Origin: Candidatus Methanomethylophilaceae archaeon
GTDB taxonomy: Archaea; Thermoplasmatota; Thermoplasmata; Methanomassiliicoccales; Methanomethylophilaceae
Direction: 5' to 3'
DNA length: 13,308 nt
NCBI GenBank assembly: GCA_017616575.1
Contig: JAFZXW010000179.1
Location: 1-13,308 of the forward strand
In this document: one piece after another, positions 1 to 7,554 of the stretch
Numbering within the stretch: the first letter of the stretch is position 1
Layout: every line of letters begins with the position of its first letter
Made by a program: the position numbers and the translations under genes
The notes under the pieces: model-generated
The model's input: the letters and a program-made list of their open reading frames with translations, nothing else
Databases searched by the model: none
What the model was told of the DNA's origin: nothing

Positions 1-1368
1 ACCGCACTGGTCCTGGAGGTCGAATCCGTAGAATCCGAGCCTTCCGGTCCTCTCTTTGTGCTGGAGCATGGAGAGGTACCAGCAGTTCAGTCCGACGTCG
101 GCGACTCCGGTGGCCATGGCCCCGGCGATACCGGTGGAGGCGGCGGCGACGGTCGCCCTCTGGGATCCTCCGAAGTGGGTCTCCATGACGGCGGGATATC
201 TCTCGTACATCTCGAGGGCGTAGGCGTTGATGTCGTCTCCGAGCTTCATGACCTCCTCCATGTTGGCGGGGTCGAGCTTGCAGAAGCCTCCGTACCTGTC
301 TTTGATCTGGTCGATGGCGTAGTAGACGTAGTCCTCGAGGATGTTGTCGGTGTACGCAGCGGTGGCGTACTGGGTGAATCCGACTCCTCCGGACATGTAT
401 CCGCCGAGGTAGATCTGGTCGAAGATGGCGGCTCCGAGGGCGACGGCCTCGAGGGCTGCGCGTCCGGGGTCGTCGGCGTAGACACGGTCGGACTGGGCTA
501 TGTCGGCCATGTATCCGAAGGGTATTCCACCGGGCTCGTTGGGTCCCCTGGCACGCCTGGCGGGCATCATGGTTCCCATGGAGAGGGACTGGTGCTTGGC
601 AGAGTAGGCGAAGTCCGCGATGGCGGCCTCTCCGGCGGCGAGCTTGTAAGCGGAGATGAAAGCCATGGAGATCTGCATGGCCGCGTGCCTGGAGACGGTA
701 GCTCCGTCCATGAGCCTTCCGACGATGGTCGGGACGCGGACGGCCTGCATCAGGGTCTTGCCGATGGCCTTCTTCAGCTGCTTGGCCTGGTCCTTGGGGA
801 ACAGCTTGTTGATGTCGATGACGAACCTGGAGTCGATCTCGTCGATGAGCTCGTCGTCTCCGGAGAAGACTTTGACGTAGGAGTCGTAGACGAGGGCAGG
901 GTTGACCTCGGCCATGTGCTCCTGAACGACGGCTCCTCCGGGCATGGTGTGGTTGACGGTCTCGAGGTACTGGTTGATGGTCTCGGGGGTGACCTCTTTT
1001 CCAAGCCTCCTCTCGATGGTCTGATGGGGGGAGTCGAGTCCGACGAGGATGGTCCTCCTGATGTCGTCCCAGGCCTGCTGGATGGCGCAGTTGTTGACGC
1101 AGTGCAGGTCATCGGCCTCGGCGTAGATGTCGGTGTGGGACAGCTGGTAGGGCATCCAGCTCCTCTGTCCGAGCGGAACTCCGATGTCCTCGTTCATCAT
1201 GGGGAAGCCGCGCTGTTTCGCGATCTTCTCCGCGGACTTCTGGAACTCGACTTTGGACTTGGACTGTTTCCATCCACCGAAGCAGTAGTACTTGGTGGAC
1301 ATGTCGGTGGGCTCTTCTTTGAACTTCTTTTTGCATGCTTCCATGAACAGCTTCTCTTTTCCTGCCAT
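1..1368 (-). CDS. mcrA: Methyl-coenzyme M reductase alpha subunit, partial (C-terminus beyond the window)
   Basis: This is the catalytic subunit of the cytoplasmic (alpha-beta-gamma)2 enzyme that turns methyl-CoM and CoB-SH into methane and the CoM-CoB heterodisulfide, the last step of methanogenesis. The frame stays open to base 1, giving 456 codons of a family usually near 550. By comparison with Methanothermobacter marburgensis McrA, Q149 in GGAVVQEHM is the axial nickel ligand of F430, H259 the methyl-histidine position, R272 the methyl-arginine position, Y334 in [13 protein letters not shown] the active-site tyrosine, and Q403 in FGGSQR the methyl-glutamine position. The last visible residues, [10 protein letters not shown], hold the thioglycine (G448), the aspartate that can be didehydrogenated (D453) and the methylcysteine position (C455). 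Whether these residues are modified cannot be read from DNA. The start ATG follows the mcrG stop by five bases, with an AGGGAG ribosome site inside mcrG. It is the last mcr gene seen in the operon. Confidence 0.98.
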   Translation of the reverse strand, partial: MAGKEKLFMEACKKKFKEEPTDMSTKYYCFGGWKQSKSKVEFQKSAEKIAKQRGFPMMNEDIGVPLGQRSWMPYQLSHTDIYAEADDLHCVNNCAIQQAWDDIRRTILVGLDSPHQTIERRLGKEVTPETINQYLETVNHTMPGGAVVQEHMAEVNPALVYDSYVKVFSGDDELIDEIDSRFVIDINKLFPKDQAKQLKKAIGKTLMQAVRVPTIVGRLMDGATVSRHAAMQISMAFISAYKLAAGEAAIADFAYSAKHQSLSMGTMMPARRARGPNEPGGIPFGYMADIAQSDRVYADDPGRAALEAVALGAAIFDQIYLGGYMSGGVGFTQYATAAYTDNILEDYVYYAIDQIKDRYGGFCKLDPANMEEVMKLGDDINAYALEMYERYPAVMETHFGGSQRATVAAASTGIAGAMATGVADVGLNCWYLSMLQHKERTGRLGFYGFDLQDQCG

Positions 1369-1373
1369 GGTGA

Positions 1374-2147
1374 TCACTCTCCCTTAACCTTCCAAGGCTG
1401 GTATCCGCCGAGAGTCCTCAGTTTGTGGATCCTGAGTCCGTATTCGGTGACCTCCTTGTCATCTCTCATGTCGACGCCGTCCGCCCTGAAGATAGTGGTC
1501 CTCTTCTTGAGGTCGGCCATGGACGCGGGCTTCCCGACGGAGATCCTCCTGTCGAGAGGAATGGCGACCTGGTCTTTGACGTAGACGACCTCTTTCTTGC
1601 TGTCATCCCAGACGTACCTCTGCCAGCCGTCGAACATCAGTCCGTGCTCGTCGAGACGGCAGGCGTGCCCGTGGACGGTGGCTCCCCTGATTCCGGTGAG
1701 GGCGGGATCGAAGGTCTCGTTGTCGATGAACTCTTTCGCCATGCGCTCGAGGTCCCTCTCACGGACCTCGATGATCTGCCTTCCGGACAGGGTTCCGGTG
1801 TCGACTCCCCTGTACCTGGAGAGGTACATCCAAGCCCTCTGGTAGGGGGATATGGGCGCGAAGTAGACGGAGTCGGTGAACTGGATGTACCTGACACGGT
1901 CTCCGTGCTTGGCTCCCTCGATGGGCTCGACGAGTTTCCTGATGGGGCAGTCGGGCTCCTTTCCCTCCTCTATTGGGGGGTGGATGGACTTGTAGTCCTC
2001 TCCGGGGTTCCTGTGTCCCATGATCCTGATGACGTCGTCCATGGCGACGTTGCGGAGGACCTTCAGTTTGTGTTTGGGATCCATGTAGTTTCTTCTGTTC
2101 TTCGCAGGGATGGACTCTCCGGGATAGAACTGTCTCTTGTATGCCAT
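1374..2147 (-). CDS. mcrG: Methyl-coenzyme M reductase gamma subunit
   Basis: The 257-residue product is the gamma subunit of methyl-coenzyme M reductase, which lines part of the active-site channel. The length is normal for the family. The N-terminal [12 protein letters not shown] and the central stretches [33 protein letters not shown] and [15 protein letters not shown] are typical of McrG. R123 in LSGRQ probably corresponds to the gamma-subunit arginine that binds the CoM sulfonate (Arg120 in M. marburgensis). The start codon lies two bases after the TAA of mcrD, and an AGGAG ribosome site lies inside the last codons of mcrD, so translation is probably coupled. The TGA stop lies five bases before mcrA. 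There is no mcrC between mcrD and mcrG, unlike the mcrBDCGA order of several other methanogens. Confidence 0.98.
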   Translation of the reverse strand: MAYKRQFYPGESIPAKNRRNYMDPKHKLKVLRNVAMDDVIRIMGHRNPGEDYKSIHPPIEEGKEPDCPIRKLVEPIEGAKHGDRVRYIQFTDSVYFAPISPYQRAWMYLSRYRGVDTGTLSGRQIIEVRERDLERMAKEFIDNETFDPALTGIRGATVHGHACRLDEHGLMFDGWQRYVWDDSKKEVVYVKDQVAIPLDRRISVGKPASMADLKKRTTIFRADGVDMRDDKEVTEYGLRIHKLRTLGGYQPWKVKGE

Positions 2148-2149
2148 GT

Positions 2150-2584
2150 TTACGCACTCCTAAAATCATGAAGCGTGGGCCTGTATTTCGAGTACCTGCC
2201 GACCTGCATCGTATACCCATGCTCGATGTTCTCGTTGCATGCGGCCTTGATCTGATCCAGCCTGACCTCCAGTTCTTCCTCGTCCTCCACCTCCAGCTCT
2301 ATGTAGAACGCGCCGACGAGGTAACGGAGCTCGACCTCCCTTCCTCCCACGACGATGACCCTCCTCTCGGAGTGGTTGTTGGCGTACCCTTTGCCGGGGC
2401 CGCTGTTGATCGTCTTGGGCAGGCTCTCGCCGGTCATGTTGATCTGCCTGATGCCAGGTATGACATCGAGCGCGTTCAGGAGCTTCTCGGTGGTCTCAGC
2501 GGAAAGGAGACGGTTGGTCACGATCTGCACTTCGGGAAGGGGCTTCCCGGCGTATTCGACCTTCTGTTCGGTAGGTGCTGCCAT
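2150..2584 (-). CDS. mcrD: Methyl-coenzyme M reductase operon protein D
   Basis: The 144-residue product is McrD, a small protein encoded in almost all mcr operons but not part of the crystallised reductase. It is thought to act as an assembly or activation factor, and its exact role is unsettled. Recognisable family stretches are PEVQIVTNRLLSAETTEKLL near residues 18-37, INMTGESLPKTINSGPGKG near 48-66, and the beta-strand pair REVELRYLVGAFYIELEVED near 82-101. The length is slightly below the usual 150-170 residues. It begins nine bases after the TGA of mcrB, with a GAGG ribosome site, and ends two bases before mcrG. It therefore sits as the second gene of the four-gene transcript. Confidence 0.95.
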   Translation of the reverse strand: MAAPTEQKVEYAGKPLPEVQIVTNRLLSAETTEKLLNALDVIPGIRQINMTGESLPKTINSGPGKGYANNHSERRVIVVGGREVELRYLVGAFYIELEVEDEEELEVRLDQIKAACNENIEHGYTMQVGRYSKYRPTLHDFRSA

Positions 2585-2593
2585 TACAGGGCC

Positions 2594-3922
2594 TCACAGT
2601 TTCTTTTTCACCTTCTTAGCCTCGGCGGCGACGATCTGCATGGGCTTGCTGAAGGCTTCCATGTCTCCGAAAACCTCTTTGTACAGTCCGGAAGTGGCCT
2701 CTGCGGAAAAAGTCTGGGTTCCTCCGTCCAGGCAGTTTCCTGCGGTGACGGCGGGGATCAGAACACCCTTGGCGTGCCTGGTGACGACGTGGTTACCGTG
2801 GAACAGACCGGGTCCTCCTCCTCCGTAGATGGAGTGGGAGAAGAACGACATTCCGACTCCGACACCCTCGGACCTTCCATAATCGGCACCGGGGAGACCG
2901 GACTCGTGCTCGAGCAGGTCGTTGTAGTACAGGATGGTTCCGGGAACTCCCTGGGCGGCCCTGGCGGCTCCGACGTTGACCATGATGGCGGCGACCATTC
3001 CGGCGGAGGCGTAAGCGTTCCAGAGGGGGAGGTCGTCGGTGGTGTAGACCTTGTATCCGGAGGGGAGGGTCTTCTTGACGCGGATGACTCCGTCGGCGAT
3101 GGCCCTGTCCATCAGGCTCTCGATGACGCTTCCGACGGTACCGGTCTTTCCATTCTTCTTGACGAGAGAGTAGACGAGGTTGTTGGCATTGAGTCCCTCG
3201 TAGGCGAGGGCAAGGAGCGCGCCCCTCTCGAAGTTTCCGATGGCGTCTCCCATCTCGAAGGATCCGCACTGCTCGTAGATGGCGGAAAGGGCGACACCCT
3301 GCATCGCGTTCCTGTTGACCAGGGAGACGACGTGGTTGGCCATGATGTTCCTGAGAGCGAAACCGGCACCCTCGTTGTTCTGGGGGACCTCGAGAATGGA
3401 TTTGACGTTGGCGCCCTGGAAGGTGATGGTCTGGGGGTACCTTCCCCAAACGGCGGCCTTGACCATGTTGGCTTTGTACATGGGGACGTCGAAAAGGTCG
3501 ATGATGGCCTCGGTGGTGGCCGCGGCGGTGACAGTGAATCCGGTGGTGTACTCGACACCTGCGTTCATCCTCTCCTCAGGCACAACGACGACGATGTTCT
3601 TTCCCTTCACCTTGACGACAGTGCCGTCTCCGTCGTATACCTGGACTTTCTCTTTGATTGCGTCAGCGATCTTCTGGGCGGAGTCCACAATGGGGAGATC
3701 CAGCTCCTTTCCCTGGATGATGACTCCTCCGCCGGTCATGGAACCGGTCTTAAGAGCCTTCTCGATTCCAGACAAGCTGACCGCGATGGTCCTCTTGGTG
3801 AGGGAGACGATCTCTTTGATCGCGTTGTTGCGCAACGGACTGATGGCTTCAAGCGGAATGTCTTTCGCAATGCGTTTTCCGTTGTCGTCATACAAGTCGA
3901 TTACGTCCTCGTATTTTGGCAT
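2594..3922 (-). CDS. mcrB: Methyl-coenzyme M reductase beta subunit
   Basis: The 442-residue product is the beta subunit of methyl-coenzyme M reductase, of normal length. It forms the upper part of the substrate channel and binds coenzyme B. The signature [20 protein letters not shown] lies at residues 359-378. Its F360, H363 and Y366 correspond to Phe361, His364 and Tyr367 of M. marburgensis, which line the CoB pocket. The N-terminus ([15 protein letters not shown]) and the glycine-rich [17 protein letters not shown] also match the family. It is the first gene of the operon. Its ATG is preceded by the strongest Shine-Dalgarno sequence in the window, AAGGAGGT, five bases away, as expected for one of the most abundant proteins of the cell. 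Confidence 0.98.
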   Translation of the reverse strand: MPKYEDVIDLYDDNGKRIAKDIPLEAISPLRNNAIKEIVSLTKRTIAVSLSGIEKALKTGSMTGGGVIIQGKELDLPIVDSAQKIADAIKEKVQVYDGDGTVVKVKGKNIVVVVPEERMNAGVEYTTGFTVTAAATTEAIIDLFDVPMYKANMVKAAVWGRYPQTITFQGANVKSILEVPQNNEGAGFALRNIMANHVVSLVNRNAMQGVALSAIYEQCGSFEMGDAIGNFERGALLALAYEGLNANNLVYSLVKKNGKTGTVGSVIESLMDRAIADGVIRVKKTLPSGYKVYTTDDLPLWNAYASAGMVAAIMVNVGAARAAQGVPGTILYYNDLLEHESGLPGADYGRSEGVGVGMSFFSHSIYGGGGPGLFHGNHVVTRHAKGVLIPAVTAGNCLDGGTQTFSAEATSGLYKEVFGDMEAFSKPMQIVAAEAKKVKKKL

Positions 3923-3927
3923 TTCAT

Positions 3928-3935
3928 ACCTCCTT
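3928..3935 (-). promoter_or_regulatory. Ribosome binding site of mcrB
   Basis: On the minus strand AAGGAGGT stands five bases before the mcrB ATG. It is an almost full complement of the 16S rRNA 3' end and fixes the start codon. Several other genes in the window lack such a site and may be leaderless. Confidence 0.85.
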
Positions 3936-4003
3936 GTTCAATAAATTCACGAGAATCCTTTCGAAAACCCGCATACCCCTTGCGAGTGGGTAATCTACTC
4001 CCC

Positions 4004-4126
4004 GAATATAAAACCATAGCAGAAACGGCGTTAAATCGCCTTTTTTTCGTCAAAAACAAGCCGGAACGAGTCCTATAAACAGTCAAAAATGGCATTTTCC
4101 AACGTTCACTAATATATAATACTTTC
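4004..4126 (-). promoter_or_regulatory. mcr operon promoter region with two candidate TATA boxes
   Basis: Read on the minus strand, a distal TATA box ATTATATATT (4111-4120) follows a purine/A-rich element GAAAGT (4121-4126) that resembles a TFB recognition element. A proximal box TTTTATATT lies at 4005-4013. At the usual archaeal spacing of about 25 bases, the distal box predicts a leader of roughly 165 bases and the proximal one a leader of roughly 60. Between and below them lie short inverted repeats: GGCG/CGCC at 4027-4040, TACCC/GGGTA at 3974-3992 and GAGTG/TACTC at 3984-4000. The last two overlap and could not form together. Which promoter is used cannot be told from sequence. Confidence 0.55.
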
Positions 4127-4204
4127 TATGGATTACTGCTCCAGCATAACGCCTGGCGACCAGTGCATAATTAGTAATAATTAAGAGGTTTGAATTAGCA
4201 AAGA

Positions 4205-4912
4205 TCAGTCCCGCTTCGCCTTGGCCATCACTCCGGAGGAATACCGGGTCAGACGCTCGACGAATCCGGGCACCATCGCGTACGGGATCCCGCAGGCCAT
4301 CTCGTCCGCGGCCATCCCGGTCTTCTTCCTGCATCCGAAGCATCCGAGGGAGATGTTCGGCTTCCCGGTGGAGACGGGGACCGCGGTGACATCCTCGCAG
4401 GCGCACTGGAACGGCGCTGTGCTGAAAGAGGCGCGCCCTCCGCCTTCCGCTGTGGAAAGGGGCACGACCCAGTATATCCTCTCGGGGATGTCTATAATCA
4501 CCACGACGTCCGGCACGAAGTCCGCATCCTTCAGGGGGCAGACGACCTCCCCTATGGACTTCGGCATCTCCACGCGCTTCGCTATCATCTCGGCAGCGGC
4601 CTCGGGGGTCTCGTGCATCCCGACGCCGAAATGGAACTCCCCCGACAGGATCTTGTCCGGGGTCTCGTTCATCCCCAAGGCGGCGGCCCCGACCTTGCAT
4701 CCCTCGTCCTCGACGGTCATCATGAACGACTTGCCGTCCTTGGCGCCGAACAAAGCCTGGCAATGGCTGATCTGGGCCGGAGGGGACTGGTAGCCTTTCG
4801 GGAACTCCTCCCCCTGCCTGACGATCTTCACCGCCACCGGCTCTCCCCTGGGCCTGAGGACGTCCTTCAGCACTGCCGCGTATCTCTCGTTGCGCTCGAG
4901 AACCTCTGACAT
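4205..4912 (-). CDS. DUF169 family cysteine-rich protein
   Basis: The 235-residue product looks like the DUF169 family (COG2043), which is common in methanogens and anaerobes and has no established function. Family-like stretches are RGEPVAVKIV (22-31), ISHCQAL (48-54), EGCKVGAAALGM (70-81), and GCFGCRKKTGM (190-200) near the C-terminus. Eight cysteines are present (51, 72, 125, 170, 172, 191, 194, 207), two of them in CxC and CxxC pairs, which suggests metal or iron-sulfur binding; this is inference. There is no signal peptide or membrane segment. I chose the ATG at 4912; a GTG 15 bases upstream (4927) would add five residues. Neither has a clear ribosome site. It lies between the methyltransferase and the mcr operon on the same strand, separated from the first by a terminator, so it is probably its own unit. 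Confidence 0.85.
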   Translation of the reverse strand: MSEVLERNERYAAVLKDVLRPRGEPVAVKIVRQGEEFPKGYQSPPAQISHCQALFGAKDGKSFMMTVEDEGCKVGAAALGMNETPDKILSGEFHFGVGMHETPEAAAEMIAKRVEMPKSIGEVVCPLKDADFVPDVVVIIDIPERIYWVVPLSTAEGGGRASFSTAPFQCACEDVTAVPVSTGKPNISLGCFGCRKKTGMAADEMACGIPYAMVPGFVERLTRYSSGVMAKAKRD

Positions 4913-4947
4913 GATGGGAGCAATCACAGGCCGACGGTTAAGGGTAT

Positions 4948-4972
4948 CCCTGACGGGGGCGATGGTTCAGGG
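4948..4972. repeat. Inverted repeat upstream of the DUF169 gene
   Basis: CCCTGA (4948-4953) and TCAGGG (4967-4972) form a perfect six-base inverted repeat with a 13-base spacer, 36-60 bases before the likely DUF169 start. It overlaps the place where a promoter is expected. It could be an operator, but nothing else supports that. Confidence 0.3.
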
Positions 4973-4982
4973 GCGTTAAGAT

Positions 4983-5027
4983 GAAAGCAAAAAGAACAAG
5001 AAAAGTAAGGTGGGCCCCGAAGGGCCC
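4983..5027 (-). terminator. Hairpin terminator of the MtaA/MtbA-family gene
   Basis: On the minus strand a perfect GGGCCC stem closed by a TTCG tetraloop (5012-5027) starts ten bases after the methyltransferase stop. It is followed by a long T-rich stretch with runs of four and five T (4983-5008). Stem plus T-tract is the strongest terminator-like structure in the window. It separates this gene from the DUF169 gene downstream. Confidence 0.8.
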
Positions 5028-5036
5028 TTGAAAGAA

Positions 5037-6074
5037 TCACTCGCCCTTGACGGTCTTGGCGAAGATCTTCATGTTCGCGTCGGGAGTGGCGACGGCGATA
5101 CCGCATCCGGAGGATATGACGTCGAAGCCGGCCTCCATGGAGTGCTTGACGGCGGGGACGACTTCCTCGGGGGTTCCCTGGAAGAGGGGCCTGACGGATC
5201 CGACGTTTCCGACGAGGACGGTCTTCTTGCCGACCATCTCGACGGCCTTGAAGGAGTCGACCTTCTCCTCGATGGAGATTCCGGTGGTGTTCGCGGCGAC
5301 CATGGGCTCGAGGATCTGGGTGGTGTCACCGCAGATGTGGAGGACGGTGTACCTGTCCGCCCCAGGAGCGAGGGATTCGCGGACGTACTGTCCGGAGGCG
5401 GTCTCGAACATGTCGGGAGCGAGCATATCGACGGACGCGGAAGGCTCGGAGCACTGGACGACATCGGCTCCAGCGTCGAGAAGGGCGTTGGTGTACGCCT
5501 TGACGATGGGGTTGATGGCGGCGACCCACTTGGCGACCTGGTCGGGGTCCATCATCATTCCGAAGACGACGCTCTCGGCGGAGACGAGGTTTCCGGTGAG
5601 GGTGAAGGGTCCGGTGTTCCCGGCGACGATGGCGTATTTCTCGCCGTGGGACTTCTTGAGGAGGCCCATGGCTTTGATGGCCTCGGCGGGCCTGCCGCCC
5701 TGGAGGAACTCCTCAGGGGACATGAGGACGGAAGCGGGGTCGTCGTACTCGCCGGTCATGGGGTCGAAATGGAAGGGATGCTTCTTGACCATAGGGTTGG
5801 CGTCCCTCTTGTCGACGGCGACGGTGGCACCGAGCCTCTCGGTCTCGGCGGTGAGGCAGAAAGGAGCCCTGACGCACTCGAATCCGTCGTAGTCGGCCTG
5901 GGCCGCTCCGAGCTTGGCCATGAGCTCAGCGCTCTTGTGAGCCTCGGGCCAGGCGGCTCCGCAGGCGTCCATCTGGGCGAGGGTCGCGGACTGGGTGAAG
6001 ATCGCCGCGGGAGGCCTGTCGAGAGATTCCTTTTTCATTGCTGCAAGTACTCTTTCTCTAGGAGTCATAGACAT
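5037..6074 (-). CDS. Methylcobamide:coenzyme M methyltransferase, MtaA/MtbA family
   Basis: The 345-residue product belongs to the uroporphyrinogen-decarboxylase-like zinc enzymes that move a methyl group from a methylated corrinoid protein to coenzyme M, making the substrate of the reductase encoded nearby. The expected zinc ligands are present: H246 and C248 in LHICG, and C324 in SSGCGIA, spaced as in M. barkeri MtaA and MtbA. Other typical stretches are ACGAAWPEAHKSAELMAKL near residues 37-55 and NALLDAGADVVQCSEPSAS near 196-214. I cannot decide between the methanol (MtaA) and methylamine (MtbA) types, since no corrinoid protein or substrate-specific methyltransferase is adjacent. The frame opens 11 codons earlier (6107), but AAGGAGAAGG just before the ATG at 6074 supports the shorter start, and the TATA box covers the longer one. 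A strong terminator follows. Confidence 0.9.
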   Translation of the reverse strand: MSMTPRERVLAAMKKESLDRPPAAIFTQSATLAQMDACGAAWPEAHKSAELMAKLGAAQADYDGFECVRAPFCLTAETERLGATVAVDKRDANPMVKKHPFHFDPMTGEYDDPASVLMSPEEFLQGGRPAEAIKAMGLLKKSHGEKYAIVAGNTGPFTLTGNLVSAESVVFGMMMDPDQVAKWVAAINPIVKAYTNALLDAGADVVQCSEPSASVDMLAPDMFETASGQYVRESLAPGADRYTVLHICGDTTQILEPMVAANTTGISIEEKVDSFKAVEMVGKKTVLVGNVGSVRPLFQGTPEEVVPAVKHSMEAGFDVISSGCGIAVATPDANMKIFAKTVKGE

Positions 6075-6108
6075 GTTTCCTTCTCCTTGGCCGTACATCG
6101 GTGTCATA

Positions 6109-6116
6109 TTATTTAA
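6109..6116 (-). promoter_or_regulatory. TATA box of the MtaA/MtbA-family gene
   Basis: On the minus strand TTAAATAA lies about 35-42 bases before the chosen ATG at 6074. At normal spacing the transcript would begin near 6085-6090 with a very short leader that keeps the AAGGAGAAGG ribosome site. Confidence 0.5.
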
Positions 6117-6175
6117 GGGATGAACACACGGACAGACATAAAATCCAGGTTTGGAGAAGGCTTCGCCAGACCACC

Positions 6176-6234
6176 CTATTAATAGAGGGGGCGGCGGGAG
6201 GCGGACCCCGGCATATATGGATTATATATCCATA
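6176..6234. repeat. Two palindromes between the methyltransferase and phosphoesterase genes
   Basis: CTATTAATAG (6176-6185) is a perfect ten-base palindrome. TATGGAT and ATCCATA (6216-6222 and 6228-6234) are a perfect seven-base inverted repeat around TATAT. Both lie 100-160 bases upstream of the methyltransferase start and just after the stop of the phosphoesterase frame. They may be a terminator, a regulator site or an extra TATA element. Sequence alone does not decide. Confidence 0.4.
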
Positions 6235-6244
6235 CCGAAACCGG

Positions 6245-7474
6245 TCACAGGCTGATTCCCGAGAGGCTCCCCAGCGTCCCCAGCCTCATCACGCCCATCT
6301 CCGTGACGCCGTAGAGGTCCGCGTTGACGTAGTCGGCGGACTTGAGCGCCGGAGCCATGACGCCCCCCTCGGGGACGAGGTCGTTACCGGACGCGAACGG
6401 GCTGAACGGGGGAATCACGATCACGCCGTCGGCCTTCGCATGGACGAAGCAGTGGACCTTCAGGCTCCCTCCGACCGACCCTGGTATCCTGACGGACGGA
6501 TGCTCGTGGCCGATTATCACCGGCCTGGCCCCGGAATCCTCATGGCCGTGCTCCAGCCTGAACCCCATGATGTCTACGTAGTCCGCAGCCAGAAGGCCCA
6601 TGTCGGAAATGACGTTCTGGAGATAGTTGTCATGGTTCCCTTTGACAGGGACGACCTCCGCCGCCTCCGTCAGAACGGAGAGGACCTTCCTTATCTCCCC
6701 CCTCTCCTCCCTTCCAGAGCGTCTGAAGTCGTGTTTGATGTCGCCGAGAAGTACCACGCGGGACGGCTCGTATCTGCAAAGGAGGTCGTTCAAGGCGTCC
6801 CTTATCGAATCCGTGTTGATGCGGGGGAGGTAGACGCCCTCGTTCTCCAAGGCGCGCTCGTACCCCAGATGAAGGTCCCCCAGCACCGCCGTGGGGCCTT
6901 CCTCCAGGATAAGGCAGCGGTCCGACGTCACGCGGACGCCGGGAAGTATCTCCAAAGACCTCATGGGACCCGGATATCGGTTATTCGGAAGACGTCGGCT
7001 TTTGAGGTCCGAGGTGAACGACCAGGCGCCGGAGACGTCTGAAATAATGTACCTGTGGACCACCATCTCGCCGTCGATGGCGAAATCGAACTTCTCAGTC
7101 CCGACGGAATACCCCCACCAGACGCACTCTGCCCCGTCGATGGCTTCCGAGCCGCCCTCGGAATAGATGCTTCCCACCGGGACGTGGTCGGACTCGCATA
7201 TGACGTCGAACTTGAATTCGCGCGTCTGCCCTTCCTGATAGACGACGTCGGTCTCGAAATGGTAGACGTACTCCCTCTGAGACTCGTTGATGTACTTGGA
7301 ATGGCCCGAGCCGGAGACCTGGGAGCCTTCATACGTCCCGGACACGACCTCGTAATCGTGCGGGCCTGTATACTTGTCGTCGCTGAAGGCGATGCTCATG
7401 AACCCGAAGACCACAGCGCCGGCCATCAAGACCAGGACCACGGCCACTATGGCTAGCTTGCCCTGGGAATCCAT
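6245..7474 (-). CDS. Fused frame: membrane-anchored domain plus COG1407-type metallophosphoesterase
   Basis: One open frame of 409 codons holds two parts that do not normally go together. Residues 1-158 have a membrane anchor (about 7-28, LAIVAVVLVLMAGAVVFGF) followed by a soluble domain, probably outside the membrane, with C93 and C117; I do not recognise it. Residues 171-409 are a complete phosphoesterase of the predicted ICC-like type (COG1407), with metal-binding motifs GDLH (199-202), GDIKHD (244-249), GNHD (279-282) and GHEH (322-325). Such enzymes act on phosphodiesters in the cytoplasm and usually have about 240 residues. A separate gene starting at the ATG at 6964 would give 239. The linker 159-170 has poor codon use. 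The neighbouring frame would give the upstream protein a natural end, with a TGA overlapping this ATG as ATGA. Two genes merged by a one-base insertion is therefore more likely than a real two-domain protein. Confidence 0.75.
   Translation of the reverse strand: MDSQGKLAIVAVVLVLMAGAVVFGFMSIAFSDDKYTGPHDYEVVSGTYEGSQVSGSGHSKYINESQREYVYHFETDVVYQEGQTREFKFDVICESDHVPVGSIYSEGGSEAIDGAECVWWGYSVGTEKFDFAIDGEMVVHRYIISDVSGAWSFTSDLKSRRLPNNRYPGPMRSLEILPGVRVTSDRCLILEEGPTAVLGDLHLGYERALENEGVYLPRINTDSIRDALNDLLCRYEPSRVVLLGDIKHDFRRSGREERGEIRKVLSVLTEAAEVVPVKGNHDNYLQNVISDMGLLAADYVDIMGFRLEHGHEDSGARPVIIGHEHPSVRIPGSVGGSLKVHCFVHAKADGVIVIPPFSPFASGNDLVPEGGVMAPALKSADYVNADLYGVTEMGVMRLGTLGSLSGISL
7000..7003 (-). other. Probable one-base insertion site joining two genes
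   Basis: On the minus strand the run AAAA follows the codon CTC. Removing one A makes the upstream protein end in ADVFRITDIRVP and stop at 6961-6963, overlapping the phosphoesterase ATG as ATGA. In that frame 8 of the 12 remaining codons end in G or C; in the present fused frame only 5 of 12 do. It may be a mutation, an assembly error or a programmed shift site. Confidence 0.5.
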
Positions 7475-7493
7475 GACACCGCATTCCTTTCCG

Positions 7494-7504
7494 CTTAGAT
7501 TAAG
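7494..7504. promoter_or_regulatory. Symmetrical TATA-like element shared by divergent genes
   Basis: CTTAGATTAAG (CTTA-GAT-TAAG) lies between the two divergent genes and is AT-rich in a GC-rich surround. Its centre is 25 bases from the minus-strand ATG at 7474, which would make that transcript leaderless. It is about 55 bases from the plus-strand ATG at 7555. Confidence 0.35.
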
Positions 7505-7554
7505 TTGATGCGTCCGGCGTCATGTTTTTCATCGCTCCGTGGATACGCCGAGAC

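Noticed and set aside
4027..4047. GGCG-TTAAAT-CGCC followed by seven T as a plus-strand terminator
   Set aside because: No plus-strand gene lies upstream of it. The stem is only four pairs, and the region is the leader of the minus-strand mcr operon.
58..4078. Very long plus-strand frames opposite mcrA, mcrG, mcrD and mcrB (508, 248 and 645 codons)
   Set aside because: They are antisense to unmistakable mcr genes. A frame in register with the genes meets a stop only opposite TTA, CTA or TCA codons, which these highly expressed genes avoid. The translations are low-complexity Gly/Val/Asp strings.
6075..6107. Longer start of the methyltransferase at 6107
   Set aside because: The upstream ATG lies next to the TATA box. 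A strong AAGGAGAAGG site stands before the ATG at 6074, and relatives begin near that point.
5010..6116. 368-codon plus-strand frame opposite the methyltransferase gene
   Set aside because: It is antisense to a gene with intact zinc ligands, promoter and ribosome site, and its translation is compositionally biased like the other shadows.
7522..7554. Longer start of the exonuclease at 7522
   Set aside because: The 11 added residues do not look like the family, whose proteins begin close to the ATG at 7555.
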